Below are positions 1 through 12,549 of a DNA stretch of 64,000 nt, one piece after another. The DNA is from Kwoniella bestiolae CBS 10118. Taxonomy: Eukaryota; Basidiomycota; Tremellomycetes; Tremellales; Cryptococcaceae. Under the pieces are notes generated by a model that worked only from the letters and a program-made list of their open reading frames with translations, ran no database searches and was not told where the DNA came from. Positions within the stretch are counted from its first letter, which is position 1. The number at the start of each line of letters is the position of its first letter. Both the position numbers and the translations under genes were made by a program. The stretch is from assembly GCF_000512585.2 (NCBI RefSeq), contig NC_089245.1, forward strand, positions 992,001-1,056,000, written 5' to 3'.

Positions 1-2513
1 CTCACTGTATATCCTGTGTCCGATAGGTGGGATCAAGTTTACCGAAATGTTTCAACGCAGAAAGAGCCGAGGTGGTACACCTGTTACAAGGGATTAGCTC
101 TTTTGAAAGGATCCACTTGAAGTACAAAGACTCACTCAGGGTACTCATAATCCACCATAATATTACCTAAAGTAAGAACCGCGTGTCAGCCTCCCTTTCC
201 TCCTTTCTACTCTAGATATTTGAGTGGACCCACCAAACACCTCAGCAGCATTCAGATACTCCATCTTGGTACTTCCCCTCTGAAGCTCGTAGCTGGCGAA
301 TCCACCAGAAGGATTCTGCATAGACAGGATCGTATCTATCGCATCCCTCATTCTTCCCAGATCAAGAGTTTTTGGAGCGTAGGAGAGTGATTGTATGGCA
401 ATAACCGCTTTTAGACCTTCGGAGACACAGTCGCTCACCTGAGGTAGCGAGATTAGCATTACTCCTTGCAATCCAATTTTGAATGAACTAAAAAAGGACA
501 AAATCCCAACAAGGACAGAAGAATACCGGGGAAGGAGAGTATTCACAACATAGCTCTGTTCAGGCGTACTGAAAGCCCAAGCTCCTTTGGTCCTGTGCCT
601 AAAATTCTCATGGTACCATTTCGGATCCTGTCTGATCTGAGCCTTATCCAACCAATCTAACATCTTCAATGTCGACTTCTTGAACTCTGGCTCGTCCGCC
701 AGGGAAGTCTCCACCAAAGCTTGAGCCATAAATGACAGATCCCAAAGTTGACTACCGTTCGTACCCATCATCATCAATCCGCCTTTACTCAACCAAAGAA
801 AATCGTCCACGCGAGACAAGTGAGCTTTGAATGCGTGAGAATCAGGACCTTCTTTCGCGTATCGGCAAACCATGTTGAATGCTTTGGAGACTGGTCCGAT
901 AGTTTGATAGCCTGTATTCTCATCTTCGTACCTGACCAGCTCATATACACGCTTGACAGCGTGTCTTCGGAGTGGTAGACAAGATGAAAATCCTGGGAGT
1001 TCGGGCATGGCTTCATAGTAAGATAGAAGACCATGAGCGAGATCGAGCACAGGGTGATGAGGAGAGTAGACGTCATAAGGACTAATGTTTGTTCGTTGTG
1101 CTGACCATTTGATGGATTCGTACGGTTGAGTGTAAATTTCCTACAGCATTCCAGTTAGCTTGAGAGGTCTTGCTCAAAAGGTATCAGGCTAGCTTACTTG
1201 ACGTAAGGTGAAGACAAGCGGTGTGAACGGACCAACAAATCGAGTTCCGTAAAGATAACTCATGGGAGTGACTGAGAGTGTGTAGAGCGAGCATGTCAAT
1301 ATCGTTCATGTCGGTTTTTGAATCAGATCACTAACAGGTTTGTCTGACATGGATCCACTGTGCAAGTGGTTGTTATCAGCTTGAGCATGAATTGCCTTTC
1401 CAAGATGCAACCAACTTACCCATCTCCAAGGGGCAAATGGCACCCAATCGGGTAACAACCTAATCGCACATGTCTTTTTAACCACGTTCCATGAGGAAAT
1501 AGTGGAGATCAACAGAGACAGACCGGATATAACTCACCATAATTCAGGTGTTATACTTCCCACACCTTCCCATTCATAAACCCCTAAGACGCTCAACCAG
1601 ACTTTCCCCCAAGTAGGTATACCTGTTGCTCCGCCTGGAGATTCCCAATTCTGATCAGCTCAGCTTAGTAAATGGGCAGTAAGGGGAGCTAAACGTACCC
1701 ATCTCATGTATCAAAGCTCTAATCTCAGTCATCGGCCCCTCATCAGGACCCATACCCAGTATACGTAGTGCAACGTAATTCATAACTGTTCCAAAAACCG
1801 TCGGAGGCGCTGCTGTATGTCTGGTCGCTCATATCAGCTTGGGCCATGATCACGGGCAGCATGCTTCGCTGGGAGACAGAGGAGGAACACTTACAATCCC
1901 CAACCCCCCTCCTTCCTCCTCTTATTCAAGATATACCTCTTCAGTTCCGTCTCCTGTTCAGGCAATAGTTTCTGACCGCAGACGTTCATAGCTATCACCA
2001 GTCCGGGGATGAGGAAGAGTGGGCCTATATGGAATATATGAAGAACATCAGCATTCATCACCTTGGTGAATGTCCCTCTGATGATCGGTCGATAGACCAG
2101 TATAGTCGCACTCACCCCCGTACTCAGTTGAGAAATGCCCATCATGGCTCTGCAACTGCTTATAGAACTTGTACCCGTTACGCGCAGCTTCGAGAGGTGT
2201 GGTCGCTTCAGGCAGCTCTGGTGATCCCTACAAATCACATCACATTGCACACATAAGCAATCAATCCATGCCGGCTTTACTGCATCTCAAGGGATGATCT
2301 ACATTTCACTAAGTCAAAGACTGAGTGAAGATACCAAGATCGATCTCAACTGACAGTTTCCAATCCCAACCAGTACTTCTCCGTAACATCCTGAGGCCAT
2401 TCCTCCCTCTGTTTCTCGTCCCTCAGGTAGACCCATTTCTGCTGTCCATGTGAATCTTCGCCTACTTTCAATCTCCAGCCTTTCAGGTCGGTCGAGGGGA
2501 ATTCAAAGTCCAT
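1..2513 (-). CDS. ERG7: lanosterol synthase (oxidosqualene cyclase), 3' end outside window
   Basis: Cyclises 2,3-oxidosqualene to lanosterol in ergosterol synthesis, on the ER or lipid droplet. The start ATG is at 2513, giving MDFEFPSTDLKGWRL. Exon 1 (2513-2355) joins an exon from 2227 that encodes NGYKFYKQLQSHDGHFSTEY; the gene then continues through further short introns. Family landmarks are a QW repeat (QNPSGGFASYELQ), GAWAFST-EQSY before the active site, and an EVFGNIM-D-YPECTT segment rebuilt across two introns near 130-240. The catalytic-Asp motif is DCVSE (codons 418-432) rather than the usual DCTAE. An intron donor occupies the first bases of the window, so the C-terminus is missing. 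Identity is very sure; internal exon edges are approximate. Confidence 0.96.
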
Positions 2514-3009
2514 TTCTTGGTGTTTGTTTAAAAGAACGTGTTAGATCTCGAAAAAGAGGTGCAGGTGATTGTGGTAATTTAGATAGATATGATCTGACAG
2601 AGAGTGAAAGAGGTGCGTGGGGGGGGTCGAAGAGGGGACTATGCTATCTCTGTATGGATAGCTGTGGGTTTGAGAGTGCCGCCCAGAGTTGAGTTGGTAA
2701 GATAAGAGAATCATCAAGATGGTACGAGCGAGCCACCGTTCAGTCTCACTATTCGGTTAAGATATGACCGTGCAAAAGTCAAGAGTGAGATCATCGTCCC
2801 ACTGCCCACTGCCCTATGATTCCGACGGAAACATCATGTCCTATTCTTTGGTCACATCGCTCAACAAAGTTCATCTTGTTTGATTGCAACACAAGCACGA
2901 TCCAACATGGTTTACCTCAGCCCGCTAAGGCTTCAGACGTATACGCTGCATAAGATGACATTTATAGCTACAACTTCGCGCCGCTAGGGTTCTCGCTCAT
3001 CTCCTCAAT
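2514..3009. other. intergenic: ERG7 upstream region and GLO2 3' flank
   Basis: No gene seen. This interval should hold the ERG7 promoter (minus strand) and the 3' UTR of the glyoxalase gene. It contains a run of eight G near 2619-2626 and purine-rich stretches. I could not find an exact sterol regulatory element. Confidence 0.5.
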
Positions 3010-4363
3010 TCACATGGCATTCTTCATCTCCCTCAGTTTACCCATTATCTTGACAGGATCAGATTCACCCGTGGCCTTTCTGTAACGACAACCAAGCCAA
3101 CAATCAGTTTATGTCTTTCAAGTCACAGTGATTTCTATTCTAGTGAACATATGAGAGACTCACTTGACTTCGGGTCTATCAAGTCTCATAAACACGTTCC
3201 ACCCCTTCTCATCCCCTATCGTCGATTTACCAGTCGTACAATTATCGTTCTCAGCTTTCTTCAACAGTCTACCACGGATCATATCTGACGTGTCAGCTGA
3301 TATCCACCATTATAAATCAGATGTCAGCTTACCCTTTCAAAGCTTCATTTTCAGGTTCGACGGTCAATCCGAATTTGGCACTTCCCTTAGTATACTCATG
3401 ACCGTCGAATACCAAAGTATCTTCAGGTAACGTTGATAGTTTCGTAAGAGCAGCGTGCATTTCTTCAGGTGTACCTGTGATTGCAGGTCAGCTAGAACAG
3501 GACACTTGTTCATAATCCATCAGTAGATCAGTACCTTCAAAGAATCGTCCACATCCAGCCAAGAACAGCGTGTCTCTGGACAATTTTAATCAACATATCA
3601 GCTTTGGATGAGAAAAGTCATGGTGGAAGCTGATCTCACCCTGTGAAGACACCTTTCTCGCCAGTCTTCTTATCTTCTACGTAGAAACAGATCGAATCCT
3701 GAGTATGGCATGGGGTGTGATAACATCTATGGTGATTATCAGCTCTGGATTCAAGATTAACACTCGGTGTTGAGCTCACTTTACATCGATATCCTGACCG
3801 ATTTTGAAGGTATCGCCCTCTTTCACTATGACATTCGTGCCTGGACTTTGCTTCGATCCTCCATATGCTTTAAGACCGGGATGAAGGGAGAGCTGTCAAA
3901 ATTTTATCAGCGTGATGTTCAACTGAGATCACGGACTCCTCCCTCACCAATCTTCTCACCGCTTCTGGCATACACCTCAGCCTTACACCGCTCTCCTCTT
4001 CAAAAACCAACTTACGAATTTTGTATTACCCCCGGAGTGATCATCATGATGATGAGTAGTGATCAGACTGGTAACCTCTACGCCATGCTCCTTGGCAGCA
4101 TTGGATATCTTTGTAGCATCGTAGGGATCGACCACGGCAGCTTGCTTGGACGAGTCGATGAGGAGGTACATCCAATTATCGGATCGAGCTTGAATTGGAA
4201 TGACTCTCATTTTGGTACTACAACGATAAAGACAGGTTAGCTATCTGAAGTCCTCCTATCCCAGCATGGGAGATAAGGTCAGACGGACTCACACTGGAGT
4301 AGTGCTGAATTGTCTTGTTGATATTCTATATACCTTGCCTGTATTTCTAATGAGGAAAGACAT
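3010..4363 (-). CDS. GLO2: hydroxyacylglutathione hydrolase (glyoxalase II), mitochondrial/cytosolic
   Basis: Hydrolyses S-lactoylglutathione to D-lactate and glutathione, the second step of methylglyoxal detoxification. The metallo-beta-lactamase metal motif THHHDDH lies at about residues 78-84. CHTQDSICFYVED, DTLFLAGCGRFFEG and VFDGHEYT follow in the expected order. The protein ends in KLREMKNAM with a TGA at 3010-3012. A short first exon (ATG at 4363) encodes MSFLIRNTGKVYRISTRQFS. It ends in a GTGAGT donor and joins in frame just before the ATG at 4210. The leader is rich in Arg, Ser and Thr and has no acidic residue, like a mitochondrial presequence. Met27 could start a cytosolic form. 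The neighbouring gene at 4911 is divergent. Confidence 0.95.
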
Positions 4364-4910
4364 GATTGATAAAGACTCTTGCCTGAATCGCGCACCCTCT
4401 CTCTATCTTTAGCCAGCATGAGCAACCTTTATATAACCCAACGTCATCCAGTGATCCACCTCCACTTGACCGAGTAGTTAATTAATCCACTCATTTAAGA
4501 GGTATCCCATGCAATACCTCGGCTGTTTTGCTCTTTTTCTTCCCGTGTCTCGCGTCTAAATGGGATGAAATGTCTCAGCGGAGTACGCCACTTTTCGTCT
4601 CCCTCATTTGATGTTGATGTGAATGAGGAAGGGTGAATGAGGAAGAGATTGCTTGGCTTTGGATGCCATCGGTGATGGGTAATAACGACACTCGATCATA
4701 ACATTGAATTCCTTTTCAAACTATAGACTAAGATATCCTTTGTCAATATTCACCATACCGTTTGCCCTAAGCACTCGTCAATATCGACATTAAAACATCA
4801 CACAGCGGAACGTACGAATACCCATTGAAGAGTATACAATAACAGACCAATTATCGAGGAAAACAAGGAAACGAAACCGGACAACGCGTAAAACCAACAG
4901 ACCAGCAGCG
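4364..4910. other. divergent intergenic region (GLO2 / gene at 4911)
   Basis: Shared upstream region of two divergent genes. No coding signal recognised; no clear TATA element for either side. Confidence 0.5.
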
Positions 4911-5842
4911 ATGATGGGATTCAAGAAGAAGCTTACCTCCTTCCTACCCTCCGATGTGAGTTGTCGAGTCCAAGACTCTGTTGTAACGCCCACTGCAATC
5001 CACGGCGCACCATTCAATTCATCATATGCACCCTGAGGCTTACTGACAGGTATACTCGCTATCTAGGCCACCAACCGTCTACAGAACGTCTTGACGGTAG
5101 AATGGGAAGGTCAAGGTAAAACGGTTTTAGTGGAACTACCAGATACTCAACGTAACGAGAACAACGAGGTGGAGATGGCTGGGTTGACATCTAGTGCAGG
5201 TGCATATGGGAGACTGAACGATGATGATGAGGTGGGTTAATGGTCTTCCTCCTTGTTTTCATCAAAACAGGACTAATGGCATGTGTGATGAAACAGGATG
5301 AAAGGTCGTATTCCCGACCATCAAGATCAAATTACAACTCCCACTACACCACCTCCCAACAATATTCCAACACATATTATGAGTCCCCCTCATCAACCTC
5401 AAATTCGAAACACAAGAAACACCCCTCCTACTCATCTAAAACCCTTCCTCCCCTCCCACCCTCAAACCACGTTAAATCAGCACCAGGAAATATTAACCGT
5501 AACCCCTTCGAACCCGAGTATCATTCCCCTCAACCATCTTCCTCGTCCACCTACTCATACTCGTCCACCTCCTCGCCATACGCGGGATACGCCTCTCAGT
5601 TCGGGGTGCAACAGGCTTTCGATAATGGCAATGCGTACGGCAACGAGATGGGTGGGAATGGGAGTCTGGGCAGGACGACGGAGAAGAAGAAGGCCATGCC
5701 TAATCCGTGGGGAAGTAAGTATCGGGCGGATGATATTGATTTACTAGGGGATATAGGCGGGACGACACCGAACTCGAGTGGGATGAGAGAAGATGGAGGT
5801 AGGGGAAATAACTATGATAGTTTGGAGAATCCTTTTAGATAG
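4911..5842 (+). CDS. uncharacterised low-complexity protein with two NPF motifs
   Basis: Not a family I recognise. Three exons (4911-4955, 5067-5231, 5297-5842) with clean GT-AG borders give 251 residues. The start is MMGFKKKLTSFLPSD; the second ATG at 4914 is an alternative. Exon 2 encodes a more ordered stretch (ATNRLQNVLTVEWEGQGKT). Residues 71-200 are rich in Ser, Tyr, Pro and Asn. NPF occurs near residues 139-141 (NPFEPE) and again at the extreme C-terminus (NPFR). A DIDLLGDIG segment lies between them. NPF tripeptides are known ligands of EH domains in endocytic proteins, and acidic DLL segments occur in clathrin adaptors. A role in endocytosis is therefore a guess from short motifs only. 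Confidence 0.8.
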
Positions 5843-6262
5843 ATTCCACACATCCTCGATCATTTTACTGTTTTCCTTCCTCAGTTATTATAAGCTTTCA
5901 AGTATTCTCTCTTCCCTTGACCTTTATCTGTGATCTAGTTTAGATATCCATCTTCGATTTCGTGCTGTTCTGCTTCTCTTGGGTTGTATCTTGTATTTTG
6001 TTTTTATCCGTTTGTTTGTTTTTTCCTTACACTTGTATTCCGGACTGTTATACCATTTGTACCATGGGACAATCGGATTATACTCATTCATGCTAGGTAT
6101 GGTATACCAATATCTTATGTGAATTTATACAAGAACAATCTAAGCAAATCAGGCATCGCATTACGTTCCAGCATATCCAAAGAGGGATAGATCCATCTCA
6201 ATCTATTTCATATCCGAACCCCATGAGTCAAAGGGTGTTTGCTAAAATCCCAAGAATGACGC
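5843..6262. other. convergent intergenic region
   Basis: AT-rich 3' flanks of two converging genes. Nothing else recognised. Confidence 0.5.
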
Positions 6263-8316
6263 TTAAGAGATAGCATCAAAAACCCCACTCCACATATTAT
6301 AGTTCCACCCCCCTCCCTCTACTATATCCCTGCCTTTACCGTCCATCACGACCTCCCTTGCTCCTCGCATGACTTGGAACGTGACCTGACCAGTGAAGAA
6401 TGGTACCGGAACGAGATTGACTGAACCGACATCTAATGAGATGGGTCGATGAGAATGGCCGCCATTTTGGACATGGAGGGTGAACGTGTCTTTGAGGGAG
6501 TATTGCGGGGATGGGAGGAGGATGAAGAAGTTTAGGAGATCTTGGGCCTGCAAATGGCAACATCACAGTAATTGTCATTGATGCACTTCGATTATCTAGT
6601 CTCGCTCAGATATACAATATAGCTGAATGAATGAGAAAAGACCCACCCATTCAGAATGATCAGGCTTCCCAACCCTATCTTCCGCCGCGCTCATATCCCT
6701 ACTCTGAGTTCTATACCAAACTACCATCTTCCCCTTCTCTTCCTTTCCACTCCCATCAGAGGATGAAGCTTCATCTTTCCCATGACGCACTTGGTTCTTC
6801 CACTTTTCGACATAATACTTGATCATAACCCTAAATCCCTCGTGGTCCATCCCTTCTGTCCAACGTTCCGAACCTGGCTGAGCACCTAGTACAGGCCCGA
6901 TGTAGTGCGACTCGCCGAAATCGTTCCATGAGATAATCTCGATGCATTGGGGTGATTGATCGGGAGGGAGGGAGAGGAGCTGTTGAAATCTGGTCGGTAA
7001 TAGCAAGTCATCAGATCGATCTATTTCATTCCATTATGATTTTGTTAGCTCTTTAATTCCTGTGGTCGGCAATAGACTAGCTCACAAATCCAGTTCCTGC
7101 GACAATGGAGATTATCGGTATCAGCAGATTCGTATGAAAGCATGAGAGAGGTTGGAGGACTCACTTGTTGAATGCCCAATCTCCTTCTGTGCCGTAATGA
7201 GTGAAGAACAAGGGCGACACAGAAGCCATGTACGGTTTATTCTAGAGCCAGTGAAACACCAATGGTCAGTCTGGCGCTCGATGTCGTCGGAAGAAGCGAA
7301 TTCCTCGTATGGTGAGAATAGTAGCTTACATGGCTTAAGAAGGGTTTATCAGAGTCCAGATTGATCGTGTGGTTGTTCATCGGCCTGTTGTTCAACGAAA
7401 AAAATACTCAGCGACCCTTGTTGAACCTAATGATGGGTGTGCCAGAGCGACAAAGGCTCGCAAGAAAGAATCACTCACCAAGCGCCGTTCCAGTCGAAAG
7501 CCCCATCGACATAATCTTTTGCTAATATCACCTCGGGAGGTAAGAAGAACGAAGGGATGAAGAACACCTATGACATGACACAAGCACAGGCTAATCAGAT
7601 GACCGTCTTTGAACGGTAAACAAGACTCAGCTTACCTTCTCGCCCAGTGTACTCTCCACCCCACGTATCACTTCCCTCCAGCCCTTATCACCTAGATCCT
7701 GCCCTCCAAACGTACTTAGCACAATCTTGTTATCCCATTTCAGCTGCGCCGCCTTCCCGGATTGGATGATCTGTATGACTTTTGTGCTTATTAGATCTGG
7801 ATCTTTGGGCAGTACCATCAGATCTAGCGAGAGGAATAGCTTGAGCTTGAGATGGGAGGAAGAGAGGAGTCGGGACGCCGTTGATGCTTGGGTGAGCTGC
7901 CATTCTTCTGGTCCTAGATTTAATGCTAGGGCGTCTCTACGGTATGATGTGTAGTATTAGCTGGTTCAGGATGGAGATATTTCATGTCACTTACAGCGAG
8001 GTATCTTGTGCCAAGTCGAAAGTTTTCAGCCAATCTTCCTCAGTGAAAGGATATGTGTTGCCCAACTACCCATCACACATCAATCAATCAATCAGTAAAT
8101 CATCAAGACGATCTGTATGAGACGTACCATAAAATGCGCAACAGCCAATCTCGGTCTACTTTCACCTTCACCACCTGGGAAAGGTTTCTGTCCCACTCCA
8201 CCCTGTTTCCCCCTTGATTTACTGAACCACTGCATTCTTAATGTCTGGATTGATAAGACTAGTAACAAGATCGCTAGGAGTGGTCGGAAGAGGGGATGTG
8301 AGGTGATAGGTTTCAT
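6263..8316 (-). CDS. GH71 glucan endo-1,3-alpha-glucosidase (mutanase type)
   Basis: Hydrolyses alpha-1,3-glucan of the fungal cell wall. The first ATG (8316) gives a short N-terminus with a hydrophobic segment (PLLAILLLVLSI), a signal peptide or membrane anchor. It is followed by a basic linker and then the GH71 opening: HFM joins across an intron to LGNTYPFTEEDW. Later landmarks are LSTFGGQDLG, VFFIPSFFLP, KDYVDGAFDWNGAWP and the family signature SWNDFGESHYIGP (about 6900-6940). The chain ends in a C-terminal part (NMWSGVFDAIS) with TAG/TGA-side stop at 6263. Several introns of 50-80 nt are present. It lies divergent from aconitase. Alpha-1,3-glucan is a major wall polymer in this group, so wall remodelling is the likely role. 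Confidence 0.9.
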
Positions 8317-9175
8317 CCCTCCTTATGTATCCGTTGACGGAACAAGATGAGTCCCCTCAAGCACTGATCTCAGCTGTCCAATTGCTATGAATGTGATCAC
8401 AGGCTTGTACAGTACGTATTGTTGTGTCTCGCACAGACATCTTCATTGTTGCATCGCCCGTTGACAAAGGATCTGGGTACTTTGGACACCCCCTACGCGT
8501 CTGATTTTGTTTGGTTCCGAGACGCAGTGCCTTTGATAATAGGAAGATGAAGTCTTGCATTGACAGCCTCACTTGCATATACAATTGTCGTTTCCAGTAT
8601 CTAGTAGCTGGTAGATGGATGATCATACATTGTCTGATATAGATGCTATCATCCCCCTCGTCCGAAATTCGGTCTTCGTCGTCGTCCTCATCGCATGATC
8701 AGAAGGGCATATGACATCCCCTTAAGTGGTGTCCACTCGCATGGCCAAGAGTTCGGCTATATACGACCAACTAAAACCGATGCCCGTATGATAACATACC
8801 ATGACGTGTTAATGTTTTGATTCCGGCTTTGGTCGGATTATTGCGGTTATATGACGTTTGAACCTGTTAGCCTATTAGAATTCAAGGATTATGATACTTG
8901 TTGGTACTGAATAGCCAGTTGTATGCAGTTTGATGCTCCTCCCTCCCCTTGGAGTACTGCACACCGTATAAACTCTCTTTGTTAACGTGTCCATTCCAAT
9001 TTTCATCTTTCCTCTCTTTCTTTCTTTTCTCATCAACCAACATCCAAAAGAGTTATTCCTCATCAATAACAATTTATCAGACCTAAGTAGAAGAGGTGGT
9101 CGATTATTGTTCATATACTCTTTCCCCATTTATACCACTATAACCTCTCTCATATAGCAAATCAAACCATCCAAA
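8317..9175. other. divergent intergenic region (glucanase / aconitase)
   Basis: Promoter region for both flanking genes. Pyrimidine-rich blocks (about 8938-9030) precede the aconitase start, as in many highly expressed fungal genes. No coding signal is convincing; the short open frames here have no splice or motif support. Confidence 0.5.
8967..8972 (+). promoter_or_regulatory. TATA box candidate for aconitase
   Basis: A TATAAA at about 204 nt upstream of the aconitase ATG, followed by CT-rich DNA that could hold the transcription start. Assigned by sequence and distance only. Confidence 0.45.
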
Positions 9176-11960
9176 ATGTCCTCCTCAAGATTCTTGGTAA
9201 AGGGTGCTCAGTCACTCTCGTCATCATCTAGATCAAACATGTTGACTAGGTCGATGGCCACCCTCCAATCCTCTATCGGTGACAAACAAGTCCCAATGTC
9301 CAACTTGGAGAAGGGTAAATTTGTAAACTACGCTAGAATTGAAAGCAATTTACAAGTCGTTCGACAGCGGTGAGTCCCCCTTTCTTTCTTCCTCTTCTCC
9401 CCCCACCCCCCTCCTTCCCTCCTCGTCTCTTGACTAAGATGCTAGTCGTATAAGGAGGAGGGGTGGGAAGAGACGGTGGCGAGATATGGGAGGATGACAG
9501 AAACATCAATTCTCATTCGTCAATACACCGGCTCCACCTTGCCGGCCCCCCTCTCCACAATTATTCTCACAGATCAATCACTGACTAAATTCATTGCAAC
9601 AGACTCAACCGACCTCTCACTCTCGCCGAAAAGATCGTTTACGGTCATTTGGACAACCCCCACGAACAAGATATCGAACGAGGTGTATCTTACCTCAAGC
9701 TCCGACCTGACGTGAGTTACATTTGCCTATATGACCTACTGAAATAGTCGCTGATTGTCTCTTTTCATCCTCGTAGCGAGTTGCTTGTCAAGATGCTACC
9801 GCTCAAGTGAGTTCAAGCTCTTTAGTCCTCCGTATCGGGATTTTCCCCATCAAACCCCGTCATTCTGATGGAGAATATAAACTGACCAGTCTGTGCTCTT
9901 TTACGCTTATCTTCCCGCAGATGGCTATCCTCCAATTCATGTCTGCCGGTCTCCCTCAAACAGCTGTACCAACCTCTGTACACTGTGATCACTTGATTCA
10001 AGCTCAAGTTGGTGGTCCCAAAGATTTGGCTAGAGCCATTGACATCAACAAGGAAGTCTACGACTTCTTGGCTACCGCTTGTGCCAAATACGGTATCGGT
10101 TTCTGGAAGCCCGGTTCCGGTATCATCCACCAAATCATCCTCGAAAACTACGCTCTCCCAGGTCTTATGATGATCGGTACCGATTCTCACACTCCTAACG
10201 CTGGTGGTCTCGGTATGGTCGCCTGTGGTGTTGGTGGTGCCGATGCTGTCGATGTCATGGCTGGTATTCCTTGGGAACTTAAGGCTCCTAAGGTTATCGG
10301 TGTCTACCTCGACGGTAAGATGAGCGGATGGACCACTCCTAAAGATATTATCCTCAAGGTAGCCGGTATCCTCACCGTCAAGGGTGGTACCGGTGCTATC
10401 ATCGAATACCACGGTCCCGGTGTTGAATCTCTCTCTTGTACTGGTATGGCCACCATCTGTAACATGGGTGCCGAAATCGGTGCTACCACCTCTCTCTTCC
10501 CTTACAACAAGCGAATGGCTTCTTACCTCCAAGCTACCGGCCGATCTCAACAAGCCGCCTACGCTCAAGAGTTCAACCACAACTTGCAACCCGATGAAGG
10601 TTCTGAATACGACCGAAGGATTGAAATCAACCTTTCTGAACTTGAACCTCACATCAACGGTCCCTTCACTCCCGATCTTGCCACCCCCATCTCCAAATTC
10701 GCCGAGGAAGTTAAGAAGAACAACTGGCCAGAGGAGCTCAAGGTCGGTCTTATTGGTTCATGTACCAACTCTTCTTACGAAGACATGTCTCGATCTGCCC
10801 ACATTGCTAAAGAGGCTGCCGACCACGGTCTCAAGACTAAATCCATTTTCACCATCACCCCCGGTTCCGAACAAGTCCGAGCTACCATTGCTCGAGATGG
10901 GTTCGTCGACACTTTCGAGAACGTCGGTGGTGTTGTCCTTGCCAACGCTTGTGGTCCTTGTATCGGTCAATGGGATCGACAAGATGTCAAGAAGGGTGAA
11001 GTCAACTCTATCATCTCTTCTTACAACCGAAACTTCACTGGACGAAACGATGCCAACCCTGCCACCCACGCCTTCGTCGCTTCCCCCGATCTCGTTACTG
11101 CCATGACCTTCGCTGGTTCCCTCTCCTTCAACCCCTTGACCGACTCTCTCAAGGGTGCCGATGGTAAAGAATTCAAATTCTCTGACCCAGCTGGTCACGA
11201 ACTCCCTGCTAAAGGTTACGACCCCGGAGAAAACACTTTCCAAGCTCCTCCTGAAGATGGTGCCTCCGTCAACGTCGCTGTTTCCCCCACCTCCGACCGA
11301 CTTCAACTCCTTAAACCTTTCAAGGCATGGGATGGAAAGGACATCGTTGATGCTCCAGTACTCATCAAAGCCAAGGGCAAGTGTACCACCGACCACATCT
11401 CCGCCGGTGGACCTTGGTTGAAATACCGAGGACATCTCGAAAATATCTCCCAGAACTGTTTGATTGGTGCCATCAACGCCGACAACGGAAAGGCCAACGA
11501 AGTTTTGAACCAAGAGACCGGTGAATTCGGAGCTGTGCCTACCGTTGGTGCTTACTACAGAGACCGAGATATCCCATGGGTTGTTGTAGGAGATGAGAAC
11601 TACGGTGAGGGTTCTTCTAGAGAACACGCCGCTTTGGAACCTCGATTCCTCGGTGGACGAGCTGTTATCTGCAGATCATTCGCCCGTATCCACGAGACCA
11701 ACTTGAAGAAGCAAGGTATGCTCCCATTATGGTTCAAGAACGCTGCCGACTACGACAAGATCTCCGGTACCGATAAATTGTCTATTGTAGGATTGAACAA
11801 CTTCAAGCCCGGACAAGATATCAAGGTTGAGATTACCCACAAGGACGGTTCCAAGGACTCCTTCTTGACCACCTCATCTATCAACGAAGGTCAATGGGAA
11901 TGGTTCAAAGCTGGTTCTGCCCTCAACAAGATGGCCGCTGCTGCCGCTGCTAGACAATAA
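9176..11960 (+). CDS. ACO1: aconitate hydratase, mitochondrial
   Basis: Interconverts citrate and isocitrate in the TCA cycle, using a 4Fe-4S cluster. Exons 9176-9369, 9603-9711, 9777-9806 and 9921-11960 join in frame to 790 residues, normal for the family. The N-terminus is Ser/Arg-rich without early acidic residues (MSSSRFLVKGAQSLSSSSRS), a mitochondrial presequence. Cluster cysteines are visible as GSCTNSS (Cys about 392) and NACGPCIG (Cys about 455 and 458). The swivel domain carries NYGEGSSREHAALEPR. The C-terminus is Ala-rich and ends ARQ before TAA. The third exon is only 30 nt. The long last exon uses strongly biased C/T-ending codons, which suggests high expression and leaves long empty frames on the other strand. 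Confidence 0.98.
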
Positions 11961-12549
11961 GCTGGATAGTCAAATACTTCGTTTGGGTGTTTGGTCTTTC
12001 TGGTTTTGTTGATCTTTTTGGTTTTCCAGGTGTGGTCTTGTTTCAATAGCTTAGCATGATATCTTCAATTAGCATCTTTTTTCGTTTCTTTGACTTTGTC
12101 TTTCTCCTTGTTCCTGGTATGGATGGCTCGATTTCCCGATTGGAAGATTGAAATAAGTAAATATATCAAATATCTTATTTAATGTGATGCCAATGAAAAA
12201 TATGATTCCAAATTTGTTCCTTGAGCTGCATACAGATTGCGTAAAACTGTTCGAGACATTTGCAATTCTTGTTCAAGCTGTATTGTGCAGATTAAGGGGG
12301 AGGGATAGGGGTGAGAAGGGGTGGGGAAGACGAAAGCATGGGTGGAATCGAGTTCAAAGAGATGGACTACGATCCTCTGACGCAACATAAAAAATGCATT
12401 CGATCTCATAAGTCACACTACTATGGACTACTAGCCGCTTGTCGTCTGAGGGAGGATTGGTTGGAAGTCATAGGAAGGCTCGTTTCTGGCACATCACACT
12501 GGAAATAAGCATCCCATCCGTACCCGCACTGAAATACAACTCACCTTGC
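11961..12549. other. 3' flanks of aconitase and the small gene at 12550
   Basis: T-rich 3' UTR-like sequence directly after the aconitase stop, then mixed sequence. The genes converge here. No coding signal accepted. Confidence 0.5.

Noticed and set aside
2514..2700. Possible sterol regulatory element upstream of ERG7 (GTGATTGTGG)
   Set aside because: It does not match the known SRE consensus closely enough to claim.
9822..11627. Long open frames (276 and 289 codons) antisense to aconitase, and a 240-codon sense frame
   Set aside because: They are explained by strong C/T third-position bias in the aconitase exon, are rich in Ser/Thr/Gly/Val repeats and have no motif.
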